Source: Ptiloglossa arizonensis (lineage: Eukaryota > Arthropoda > Insecta > Hymenoptera > Colletidae). Taken from it: a stretch of 64,000 bases of DNA. The notes under the pieces are model-generated. The model made no database searches, was not told where the DNA came from, and saw only the letters and a program-made list of their open reading frames with translations. Position 1 is the first letter of the stretch; each line of letters begins with the position of its first letter. Shown here one piece after another: positions 35,109 through 46,500 of the stretch. The DNA lies in contig NW_027479399.1 of the NCBI RefSeq assembly GCF_051014685.1, positions 1 to 64,000 on the forward strand, in the 5' to 3' direction. Position numbers and translations under genes: made by a program.

Positions 35109-36302
35109 CAATCCGTTCGCGAGATATGGCAGTTTGGAGATAAGAAACGTATTAGAAACTCAAAATTTTCGCAGTTTTATGCTCGAAACGAATAACTAGA
35201 ACGGCCCACGGGAAAAGTGCGCATACCGTTGTAATCGGGCGAGTTTCTACTTTCAAATGCAACAGAAATTTTGCGGATTGGTCCATCCGTTCGCGAGATA
35301 TGGCAGTTTGGAGGTAAGAAACGCTTGAGAAACTCAAAATTTTCGCAGTTCTGATGCTCGAAACGAATAACTAGAACGGCCCAGGGGAAAAGTGCGCATA
35401 CCTTTGTAATCGGGCGAGTTTCTACTTTCAAATGCAACAGAAATTTTGCGGATTGATCAATCCGTTCGCGAGATATGGCAGTTTGGAGATAAGAAACGCT
35501 TGAGAAACTCAAAATTTTCGCAGTTCTGATGCTCGAAACGAATAACTAGAACGGCCCAGGGGAAAAGTGCGCATACCGTTGTAATCGGGCGAGTTTCTAC
35601 TTTCAAATGCAACAGAAATTTTGCGGATTGATCAATCCGTTCGCGAGATATGGCCGTTTGGATGTAAGAAACGCTTGAGAAACTCAAAATTTTCGCAGTT
35701 CTGATGCTCGAAACGAATAACTAGAACGGCCTAGGGGAAAAGTGCGCATACCGTTGTAATCGGGCGAGTTTCTACTTTTAGAAGCAACAGAAATTTTGCG
35801 GATTGGTCAATCCGTTCGCGAGATATGACAGTTTGGAGGTAAGAAACGCTTGAGAAACTCAAAATTTTCGCAGTTCTGATGCTCGAAACGAATGACTAGA
35901 ACGGCCTAGGGGAGAAGTACGCATACCCTCGTAATCGGGCGAGGTTCTACTTTCAGATGCAACAGAAATCATGCGGATTGATCAATCCGTTCGCGAGATA
36001 TGACCGTTTGGATGTAAGAAACGCTTGAGAAACTCAAAATTTTCGCAGTTCTGATGCTCGAAACGAATAACTAGAACGGCCTAGGGGAAAAGTGCGCATA
36101 CCGTTGTAATCGGGCGAGATTCTACTTTCAGATGCAACAGAAATTTTGCGGATTGATCAATCCGTTCGCGAGATATGGCAGTTTGGAGATAAGAAACGCT
36201 TTAGAAACTCAAAATTTTCGCAGTTTTATGCTCGAAACGAATAACTAGAACGGCCCAGGGGAAAAGTGCGCATACCGTTGTAATCGGGCGAGTTTCTACT
36301 TT
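35109..36302 (+). repeat. 7-monomer segment, copy 2
   Basis: Repeats 32,662-33,855 at offset 2,447. Copy 1 and copy 2 part company at about 33,855/36,303, where one reads CAAATGC and the other CAGATGC. On the left side the boundary is at GATTCATC against GATTGATC. Both edges lie inside monomers, not at monomer boundaries. Confidence 0.88.
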
Positions 36303-36818
36303 CAGATGCAACAGAAATTTTGCGGATTCATCAATCCGTTCGCGAGATATTGCAGTTTGGAGATAAGAAACGCTTGAGAAACTCAAAATTTTCGCAGTTC
36401 TGATGCTCGAAACGAATAACTAGAACGGCCTAGGGTAAAAGTGCGCATACCGTTGTAATCGGGCGAGTTTCTACTTTCAGAAGCAACAGAAATTTTGCGG
36501 ATTGGACAATCCGTTCGCGAGATATGACCGTTTGGATGTAAGAAACGCTTGAGAAACTCAAAATTTTCGCAGTTCTGATGCTCGAAACGAATAACTAGAA
36601 CGGCCTAGGGGAAAAGTGCGCATACCGTTGTAATCGGGCGAGTTTCTACTTTCAGATGCAACAGAAATTTTGCGGATTCATCAATCCGTTCGCGAGATAT
36701 TGCAGTTTGGAGATAAGAAACGCTTTAGAAACTCAAAATTTTCGCAGTTTTATGCTCGAAACGAATAACTAGAACGGCCCACGGGAAAAGTGCGCGTAGC
36801 ATTGTAATCGGGCGAGTA
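36303..36818 (+). repeat. Satellite linking two HOR blocks
   Basis: About three monomers (F-, A- and B-like) that rejoin the 34.5-35.0 kb sequence at offset about 1,922. The B-like unit carries the private GTGCGCGTAGCATTG change. No other content is seen. Confidence 0.78.
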
Positions 36819-37942
36819 TCTACTTTCAAATGCAACAGAAATTTTGCGGATTGGTCAATCCGTTCGCGAGATATGGCAGTTTGGAGGTAAGAAACGCTTG
36901 AGAAACTCAAAATTTTCGCAGTTCTGATGCTCGAAACGAATAACTAGAACGGCGCAGGGGAAAAGTGCGCATACCGTTGTAATCGGGCGAGTTTCTACTT
37001 TCAAATGCAACAGAAATTTTGTGGATAGATCAATCCGTTCGCGAGATATGGCAGTTTGGAGATAAGAAACGCTTGAGAAACTCAAAATTTTCGCAGTTCT
37101 GATGCTCGAAACGAATAACTAGAACGGCCCAGGGGAGAAGTACGCATACCGTTGTAATCGGGCGAGTTTCTACTTTCAAATGCAACAGAAATTTTGCGGA
37201 TTGATCAATCCGTTCGCGAGATATGGCAGTTTGGAGATAAGAAACGCTTTAGAAACTCAAAATTTTCGCAGTTCTGGTGCTCGAAACGAATAACTGGAAC
37301 GGTCTAGGGGAAAACTACACATACCGTTGTAATCAGGCGAGTTTCTACTTTCAAATGCAACAGAAATTTTGCGGATTGGTCAATCCGTTCGCGAGATATG
37401 GCAGTTTGGAGGTAAGAAACGCTTGAGAAACTCAAAATTTTCGCAGTTCTGATGCTCGAAACGAATAACTAGAACGGCGCAGGGGAAAAGTGCGCATACC
37501 GTTGTAATCGGGCGAGTTTCTACTTTCAAATGCAACAGAAATTTTGTGGATAGATCAATCCGTTCGCGAGATATGGCAGTTTGGAGATAAGAAACGCTTG
37601 AGAAACTCAAAATTTTCGCAGTTCTGATGCTCGAAACGAATAACTAGAACGGCCCAGGGGAGAAGTACGCATACCGTTGTAATCGGGCGAGTTTCTACTT
37701 TCAAATGCAACAGAAATTTTGCGGATTGATCAATCCGTTCGCGAGATATGGCAGTTTGGAGATAAGAAACGCTTTAGAAACTCAAAATTTTCGCAGTTCT
37801 GGTGCTCGAAACGAATAACTGGAACGGTCTAGGGGAAAACTACACATACCGTTGTAATCAGGCGAGTTTCTACTTTCAAATGCAACAGAAATTTTGCGGA
37901 TTGGTCAATCCGTTCGCGAGATATGGCAGTTTGGAGGTAAGA
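36819..37942 (+). repeat. 3-monomer exact tandem duplication (525 bp period)
   Basis: 36,819-37,417 and 37,344-37,942 match base for base by eye, a period of 525 bp. The unit holds the private variants GGCGCAGG and TTTTGTGGATAGATC (37,017 and 37,542), a CCCAGGGGAGAAGTACG monomer, and a C-type monomer. The match stops where AAGAAACGC becomes AAGAAGCGC at about 37,943. This is one of the youngest-looking duplications in the window. Confidence 0.92.
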
Positions 37943-38839
37943 AGCGCTTGAGAAACTCAAAATTTTCGCAGTTCTGATGCTCGAAACGAATAACTGGAAC
38001 GGCCTAGGGGAAAACTACACATACCGTTGTAATCGGGCGAGTTTCCACTTTCAGATGCAAAAGAAATTATGCGGATTGGTCAATCAGTTCGCGAGATATG
38101 GCCGTTTGGATGTAAGAAACGCTTGAGAAACTCAAAATTTTCGCAGTTCTGATGCTCGAAACGAATAACTAGAACGGCCTAGGGTAAAAGTGCCCATACC
38201 GTTGTAATCGGGCGAGTTTCTACTTTGAGAAGCAACAGAAATTTTGCGGATTGGTCAATCCGTTCGCGAGATATGGCCGTTTGGATGTAAGAAACGCTTG
38301 AGAAACTCAAAATTTTCGCAGTTCTGATGCTCGAAACGAATAACTAGAACGCCCTAGGGTAAAAGTGCCCATACCGTTGTAATCGGGCGAGTTTCTACTT
38401 TCAGATGCAACAGAAATCATGCGGATTGGTCAATCCGTTCGCGAGATATGACCGTTTGGATGTAAGAAACGCTTGAGAAACTAAAAAATTTTCGCAGTTC
38501 TGATGCTCGAAACGAATAACTAGAACGGCCTAGGGGAAAAGTGCGCATACCGTTGTAATCGGGCGAGTTTCTACTTTCAGATGCAACAGAAATTTTGCGG
38601 ATTGATCAATCCGTTCGCGAGATATGGCAGTTTGGAGATAAGAAACGCTTCAGAAACTCAAAATTTTCGCAGTTCTGATGCTCGAAACGAATGACTAGAA
38701 CGGCCTAGGGGAGAAGTACGCATACCGTTGTAATCGGGCGAGTTTCTACTTTCAAATGCAACAGAAATTTTGCGGATTGATCAATCCGTTCGCGAGATAT
38801 GGCAGTTTGCAGATAAGAAACGCTTTAGAAACTCAAAAT
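37943..38839 (+). repeat. Mosaic satellite
   Basis: Five monomers in the order D, A, A-like, an ACTAAAAAATTTT-bearing F unit and an E-like unit. The A units have AAGTGCCCAT instead of AAGTGCGCAT. The ACTAAAAAATTTT form at 38,481 also occurs near 31,138 and 61,201, each time just after an E-type tail. Confidence 0.8.
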
Positions 38840-41089
38840 TTTCGCAGTTCTGATGCTCGAAACGAATAACTAGAACGGCCCAGGGGAAAAGTGCGCATAC
38901 CGTTGTAATCGGGCGAGTTTCTACTTTCAAATGCAACAGAAATTTTGCGGATTGATCAATCCGTTCGCGAGATATGGCAGTTTGGAGGTAAGAAACGCTT
39001 GAGAAACTCAAAATTTTCGCAGTTCTGATGCTCGAAACGAATGACTAGAACGGCCTAGGGGAGAAGTACGCATACCCTTGTAATCGGGCGAGTTTCTACT
39101 TTCAGATGCAACAGAAATCATGCGGATTGGTCAATCCGTTCGCGAGATATGACCGTTTGGATGTAAGAAACGCTTGAGAAACTCAAAATTTTCGCAGTTC
39201 TGATGCTCGAAACGAATAACTAGAACGGCCTAGAGGAAAAGTACGCATACCGTTGTAATCGGGCGAGTTTCTACTTTCAGATGCAACAGAAATTTTGCGG
39301 ATTGATCAATCAGTTCGCGAGATATGGCAGTTTGGAGATAAGAAACGCTTTACAAACTCAAAATTTTCGCAATTTTACGCTCGAAACGAATAACTAGAAC
39401 GGCCCAGGGGAAAAGTGCGCATACCATTGTAATCGGGCGAGATTCTACTTTCAAATGCAACAGAAATTTTGCGGATTGGTTAATCCGTTCGCGAGATATG
39501 GCAGTTTGGAGGTAAGAAACGCTTGAGAAGCTCAAAATTTTCGCAGTTCTGGTGCTCGAAACGAATAACTGGAACGGTCTAGGGGAAAAGTGCGCATACC
39601 GTTGTAATCGGGCGAGTTTCTACTTTCAGATGCAACAGAAATTTTGCGGATTCATCAATCCGTTCGCAAGATATGGCAGTTTGGAGATAAGAAACGCTTT
39701 AGAAACTCAAAATTTTCGCAGTTTTATGCTCGAAACGAATAACTAGAACGGCCCAGGGGAAAAGTGCGCATACCGTTGTAATCGGGCGAGTTTCTACTTT
39801 CAAATGCAACAGAAATTTTGCGGATTGGTCAATCCGTTCGCGAGATATGGCAGTTTGGAGGTAAGAAACGCTTGAGAAACTCAAAATTTTCGCAGTTCTG
39901 ATGCTCGAAACGAATAACTAGAACGGCCCAGGGGAAAAGTGCGCATACCGTTGTAATCGGGCGAGTTTCTACTTTCAAATGCAACAGAAATTTTGCGGAT
40001 TGATCAATCCGTTCGCGAGATATGGCAGTTTGGAGATAAGAAACGCTTGAGAAACTCAAAATTTTCGCAGTTCTGATGCTCGAAACGAATGACTAGAACG
40101 GCCTAGGGGAGAAGTACGCATACCCTCGTAATCGGGCGAGGTTCTACTTTCAGATGCAACAGAAATCATGCGGATTGGTCAATCCGTTCGCGAGATATGA
40201 CCGTTTGGATGTAAGAAACGCTTGAGAAACTCAAAATTTTCGCAGTTCTGATGCTCGAAACGAATAACTAGAACGGCCTAGGGGAAAAGTACGCATACCG
40301 TTGTAATCGGGCGAGTTTCTACTTTCAGATGCAACAGAAATTTTGCGGATTGATCAATCCGTTCGCGAGATATGGCAGTTTGGAGATAAGAAACGCTTTA
40401 CAATCTCAAAATTTTCGCAGTTTTATGCTCGAAACGAATAACTAGAACGGCCCAGGGGAAAAGTGCGCATACCGTTGTAATCGGGCGAGATTCTACTTTC
40501 AAATGCAACAGAAATTTTGCGGATTGGTTAATCCGTTCGCGAGATATGGTAGTTTGGAGGTAAGAAACGCTTGAGAAGCTCAAAATTTTCGCAGTTCTGG
40601 TGCTCGAAACGAATAACTGGAACGGTCTAGGGGAAAAGTGCGCATACCGTTGTAATCGGGCGATTTTCTACTTTCAGATGCAACAGAAATTTTGCGGATT
40701 CATCAATCCGTTCGCGAGATATGGCAGTTTGGAGATAAGAAACGCTTTAGAAACTCAAAATTTTCGCAGTTTTATGCTCGAAACGAATAACTAGAACGGC
40801 CCAGGGGAAAAGTGCGCATACCGTTGTAATCGGGCGAGTATCTACTTTCAAATGCAACAGAAATTTTGCGGATTGGTCAATCCGTTCGCGAGATATGGCA
40901 GTTTGGAGGTAAGAAACGCTTGAGAAACTCAAAATTTTCGCAGTTCTGATGCTCGAAACGAATAACTAGAACGGCCCAGGGGAAAAGTGCGCATACCGTT
41001 GTAATCGGGCGAGTTTCTACTTTCAAATGCAACAGAAATTTTGCGGATTGATCAATCCGTTCGCGAGATATGGCAGTTTGGAGATAAGA
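38840..41089 (+). repeat. 6-monomer HOR (1,048 bp), just over two copies
   Basis: 38,840-40,041 matches 39,888-41,089 at offset 1,048. Shared features include the CTTTACAA unit with GGTTAATCCG, GAGAAGCTC, and a C/F fusion unit (CTGGTG start, GTGCGCAT and CATC later). Differences noted are ACCCTTG against ACCCTCG, CGCAAGATATGG near 39,665, and GTTTTCTAC against GCGATTTTC near 40,665. Confidence 0.87.
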
Positions 41090-43541
41090 AACGCTTTAGA
41101 AACTCAAAATTTTCGCAGTTCTGATGCTCGAAACGAATAACTAGAACGGCCCAGGGGAAAAGTGCGCATACCGTTGTAATCGGGCGAGTTTCTACTTTCA
41201 AATGCAACAGAAATTTTGCGGATTGATCAATCCGTTCGCGAGATATGGCAGTTTGGAGATAAGAAACGCTTTAGAAACTCAAAATTTTCGGAGTTTTATG
41301 CTCGAAACGAATAACTAGAACGGCCCAGGGGAAAAGTGCGCATACCGTTGTAATCGGGCGAGTTTCTACTTTCAAATGCAACAGAAATTTTGCGGATTGG
41401 TCAATCCGTTCGCGAGATATGGCAGTTTGGATGTAAGAAACGCTTGAGAAACTCAAAATTTTCGCAGTTCTGGTGCTCGAAACGAATAACTGGAACGGTC
41501 TAGGGGAATACTACACATACCGTTGTAATCAGGCGAGTTTCTACTTTCAAATGCAACAGAAATTTTGCGGATTGGTCAATCCGTTCGCGAGATATGGCAG
41601 TTTGGAGGTAAGAAACGCTTGAGAAACTCAAAATTTTCGCAGTTCTGGTGCTCGAAACGAATAACTGGAACGGTCTAGGGGAAAACTACACATACCGTTG
41701 TAATCAGGCGTGTTTCTACTTTCAAATGCAACAGAAATTTTGCGGATTGGTCAATCCGTTCGCGAGATATGGCAGTTTGGAGATAAGAAACGCTTTACAA
41801 ACTCAAAATTTTCGCAGTTTTATGCTCGAAACGAATAAATAGAACGGCCCAGGGGAAAAGTGCGCATACCGTTGTAATCGGGCGAGATTCTACTTTCAAA
41901 TGCAGCAGAAATTTTGCGGATTGGTTAATCCGTTCGCGAGATATGGCAGTTTGGACGTAAGAAACGCTTGAGAAGCTCAAAATTTTCGCAGTTCTGGTGC
42001 TCGAAACGAATAACTGGAACGGTCTAGGGGAAAACTACACATACCGTTGTAATCAGGCGAGTTTCTACTTTCAAATGCAACAGAAATTTTGCGGATTGGT
42101 CAATCCGTTCGCGAGATATGGCAGTTTGGAGGTAAGAAGCGCTTGAGAAACTCAAAATTTTCGCAGTTCTGATGCTCGAAACGAATAACTGGAACGGCCT
42201 AGGGGAAAACTACACATACCGTTGTAATCGGGCGAGTTTCCACTTTCAGATGCAAAAGAAATTATGCGGATTGGTCAATCAGTTCGCGAGATATGGCCGT
42301 TTGGATGTAAGAAACGCTTGAGAAACTCAAAATTTTCGCAGTTCTGATGCTCGAAACGAATAACTAGAACGGCCTAGGGGAAAAGTGCGCATACCGTTGT
42401 AATCGGGCGAGTTTCTACTTTCAGATGCAACAGAAATTTTGCGGATTGATCAATCCGTTCGCGAGATATGGCAGTTTGGAGATAAGAAACACTTTAGAAA
42501 CTCAAAATTTTCGCAGTTTTATGCTCGAAACGAATAACTAGAACGGCCCAGGGGAAAAGTGCGCATACCGTTGTAATCGGGCGAGTTTCTACTTTCAAAT
42601 GCAACAGAAATTTTGCGGATTGATCAATCCGTTCGCGAGATATGGCAGTTTGGAGATAAGAAACGCTTTAGAAACTCAAAATTTTCGCAGTTCTGGTGCT
42701 CGAAACGAATAACTGGAACGGTCTAGGGGAAAACTACACATACCGTTGTAATCAGGCGAGTTTCTACTTTCAAATGCAACAGAAATTTTGCGGATTGGTC
42801 AATCCGTTCGCGAGATATGGCAGTTTGGAGATAAGAAACGCTTTACAAACTCAAAATTTTCGCAGTTTTATGCTCGAAACGAATAAATAGAACGGCCCAG
42901 GGGAAAAGTGCGCATACCGTTGTAATCGGGCGAGATTCTACTTTCAAATGCAACAGAAATTTTGCGGATTGGTTAATCCGTTCGCGAGATATGGCAGTTT
43001 GGACGTAAGAAACGCTTGAGAAGCTCAAAATTTTCGCAGTTCTGGTGCTCGAAACGAATAACTGGAACGGTCTAGGGGAAAACTACACATACCGTTGTAA
43101 TCAGTCGAGTTTCTACTTTCAAATGCAACAGAAATTTTGCGGATTGGTCAATCCGTTCGCGAGATATGGCAGTTTGGAGGTAAGAAGCGCTTGAGAAACT
43201 CAAAATTTTCGCAGTTCTGATGCTCGAAACGAATAACTGGAACGGCCTAGGGGAAAACTACACATACCGTTGTTATCGGGCGAGTTTCCACTTTCAGATG
43301 CAAAAGAAATTATGCGGATTGGTCAATCAGTTCGCGAGATATGGCCGTTTGGATGTAAGAAACGCTTGAGAAACTCAAAATTTTCGCAGTTCTGATGCTC
43401 GAAACGAATAACTAGAACGGCCTAGGGGAAAAGTGCGCATACCGTTGTAATCGGGCGAGTTTCTACTTTCAGATGCAACAGAAATTTTGCGGATTGATCA
43501 ATCCGTTCGCGAGATATGGCAGTTTGGAGATAAGAAACGCT
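41090..43541 (+). repeat. Start of the 8/10/16-monomer HOR family
   Basis: Shares GGGGAATACTACAC at 41,505 with later units, and GAATAAATAGAAC near 41,834 and 42,882 (offset 1,048). Offset 2,795 (16 monomers) links 40,935-41,650 to 43,730-44,445. All of it is satellite. Confidence 0.82.
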
Positions 43542-46500
43542 TTAGAAACTCAAAATTTTCGCAGTTTTATGCTCGAAACGAATAACTAGAACGGCCCAGG
43601 GGAAAAGTGCGCATACCGTTGTAATCGGGCGAGTTTCTACTTTCAAATGCAACAGAAATTTTGCGGATTGGTCAATCCGTTCGCGAGATATGGCATTTTG
43701 GAGGTAAGAAACGCTTGAGAAACTCAAAATTTTCGCAGTTCTGATGCTCGAAACGAATAACTAGAACGGCCCAGGGGAAAAGTGCGCATACCGTTGTAAT
43801 CGGGCGAGTTTCTACTTTCAAATGCAACAGAAATTTTGCGGATTGATCAATCCGTTCGCGAGATATGGCAGTTTGGAGATAAGAAACGCTTTAGAAACTC
43901 AAAATTTTCGCAGTTCTGATGGTCGAAACGAATAACTAGAACGGCCCAGGGGAAAAGTGCGCATACCGTTGTAATCGGGCGAGTTTCTACTTTCAAATGC
44001 AACAGAAATTTTGCGGATTGATCAATCCGTTCGCGAGATATGGCAGTTTGGAGATAAGAAACGCTTTAGAAACTCAAAATTTTCGGAGTTTTATGCTCGA
44101 AACGAATAACTAGAACGGCCCAGGGGAAAAGTGCGCATACCGTTGTAATCGGGCGAGTTTCTACTTTCAAATGCAACAGAAATTTTGCGGATTGGTCAAT
44201 CCGTTCGCGAGATATGGCAGTTTGGATGTAAGAAACGCTTGAGAAACTCAAAATTTTCGCAGTTCTGGTGCTCGAAACGAATAACTGGAACGGTCTAGGG
44301 GAATACTACACATACCGTTGTAATCAGGCGAGTTTCTACTTTCAAATGCAACAGAAATTTTGCGGATTGGTCAATCCGTTCGCGAGATATGGCAGTTTGG
44401 AGGTAAGAAACGCTTGAGAAACTCAAAATTTTCGCAGTTCTGGTGCTCGAAACGAATAACTGGAACGGTCTAGGGGAAAACTACACATACCGTTGTAATC
44501 AGGCGAGTTTCTACTTTCAAATGCAACAGAAATTTTGCGGATTGGTCAATCCGTTCGCGAGATATGGCAGTTTGGAGGTAAGAAGCGCTTGAGAAACTCA
44601 AAATTTTCGCAGTTCTGATGCTCGAAACGAATAACTGGAACGGCCTAGGGGAAAACTACACATACCGTTGTAATCGGGCGAGTTTCCACTTTCAGATGCA
44701 AAAGAAATTATGCGGATTGGTCAATCAGTTCGCGAGATATGGCCGTTTGGATGTAAGAAACGCTTGAGAAACTCAAAATTTTCGCAGTTCTGATGCTCGA
44801 AACGAATAACTAGAACGGCCTAGGGGAAAAGTGCGCATACCGTTGTAATCGGGCGAGTTTCTACTTTCAGATGCAACAGAAATTTTGCGGATTGATCAAT
44901 CCGTTCGCGAGATATTGCAGTTTGGAGATAAGAAACGCTTTAGAAACTCAAAATTTTCGAAGTTTTATGCTCGAAACGAATAACTAGAACGGCCCAGGGG
45001 AAAAGTGCGCATACCGTTGTAATCGGGCGAGTTTCTACTTTCAAATGCAACAGAAATTTTGCGGATTGGTCAATCCGTTCGCGAGATATGGCATTTTGGA
45101 GGTAAGAAACGCTTGAGAAACTCAAAATTTTCGCAGTTTTGATGCTCGAAACGAATAACTAGAACGGCCCAGGGGAAAAGTGCGCAAACCGTTGTAATCG
45201 GGCGAGTTTCTACTTTCAAATGCAACAGAAATTTTGCGGATTGATCAATCCGTTCGCGAGATATGGCAGTTTGGAGATAAGAAACGCTTTAGAAACTCAA
45301 AATTTTCGCAGTTCTGATGCTCGAAACGAATAACTAGAACGGCCCAGGGGAAAAGTGCGCATACCGTTGTAATCGGGCGAGTTTCTACTTTCAAATGCAA
45401 CAGAAATTTTGCGGATTGATCAATCCGTTCGCGAGATATGGCAGTTTGGAGATAAGAAACGCTTTAGAAACTCAAAATTTTCGGAGTTTTATGCTCGAAA
45501 CGAATAACTAGAACGGCCCAGGGGAAAAGTGCGCATACCGTTGTAATCGGGCAGGTTTCTACTTTCAAATGCAACAGAAATTTTGCGGATTGGTCAATCC
45601 GTTCGCGAGATATGGCAGTTTGGATGTAAGAAACGCTTGAGAAACTCAAAATTTTCGCAGTTCTGGTGCTCGAAACGAATAACTGGAACGGTCTAGGGGA
45701 ATACTACACATACCGTTGTAATCAGGCGAGTTTCTACTTTCAAATGCAACAGAAATTTTGCGGATTGGTCAATCCGTTCGCGAGATATGGCAGTTTGGAG
45801 GTAAGAAACGCTTGAGAAACTCAAAATTTTCGCAGTTCTGGTGCTCGAAACGAATAACTGGAACGGTCTAGGGGAAAACTACACATACCGTTGTAATCAG
45901 GCGAGTTTCTACTTTCAAATGCAACATAAATTTTGCGGATTGGTCAATCCGTTCGCGAGATATGGCAGTTTGGAGATAAGAAACGCTTTACAAACTCAAA
46001 ATTTTCGCAGTTTTATGCTCGAAACGAATAAATAGAACGGCCCAGGGGAAAAGTGCGCATACCGTTGTAATCGGGCGAGATTCTACTTTCAAATGCAACA
46101 GAAATTTTGCGGATTGGTTAATCCGTTCGCGAGATATGGCAGTTTGGACGTAAGAAACGCTTGAGAAGCTCAAAATTTTCGCAGTTCTGGTGCTCGAAAC
46201 GAATAACTGGAACGGTCTAGGGGAAAACTACACATACCGTTGTAATCAGGCGAGTTTCTACTTTCAAATGCAACAGAAATTTTGCGGATTGGTCAATCCG
46301 TTCGCGAGATATGGCAGTTTGGAGGTAAGAAGCGCTTGAGAAACTCAAAATTTTCGCAGTTCTGATGCTCGAAACGAATAACTGGAACGGCCTAGGGGAA
46401 AACTACACATACCGTTGTAATCGGGCGAGTTTCCACTTTCAGATGCAAAAGAAATTATGCGGATTGGTCAATCAGTTCGCGAGATATGGCCGTTTGGATG

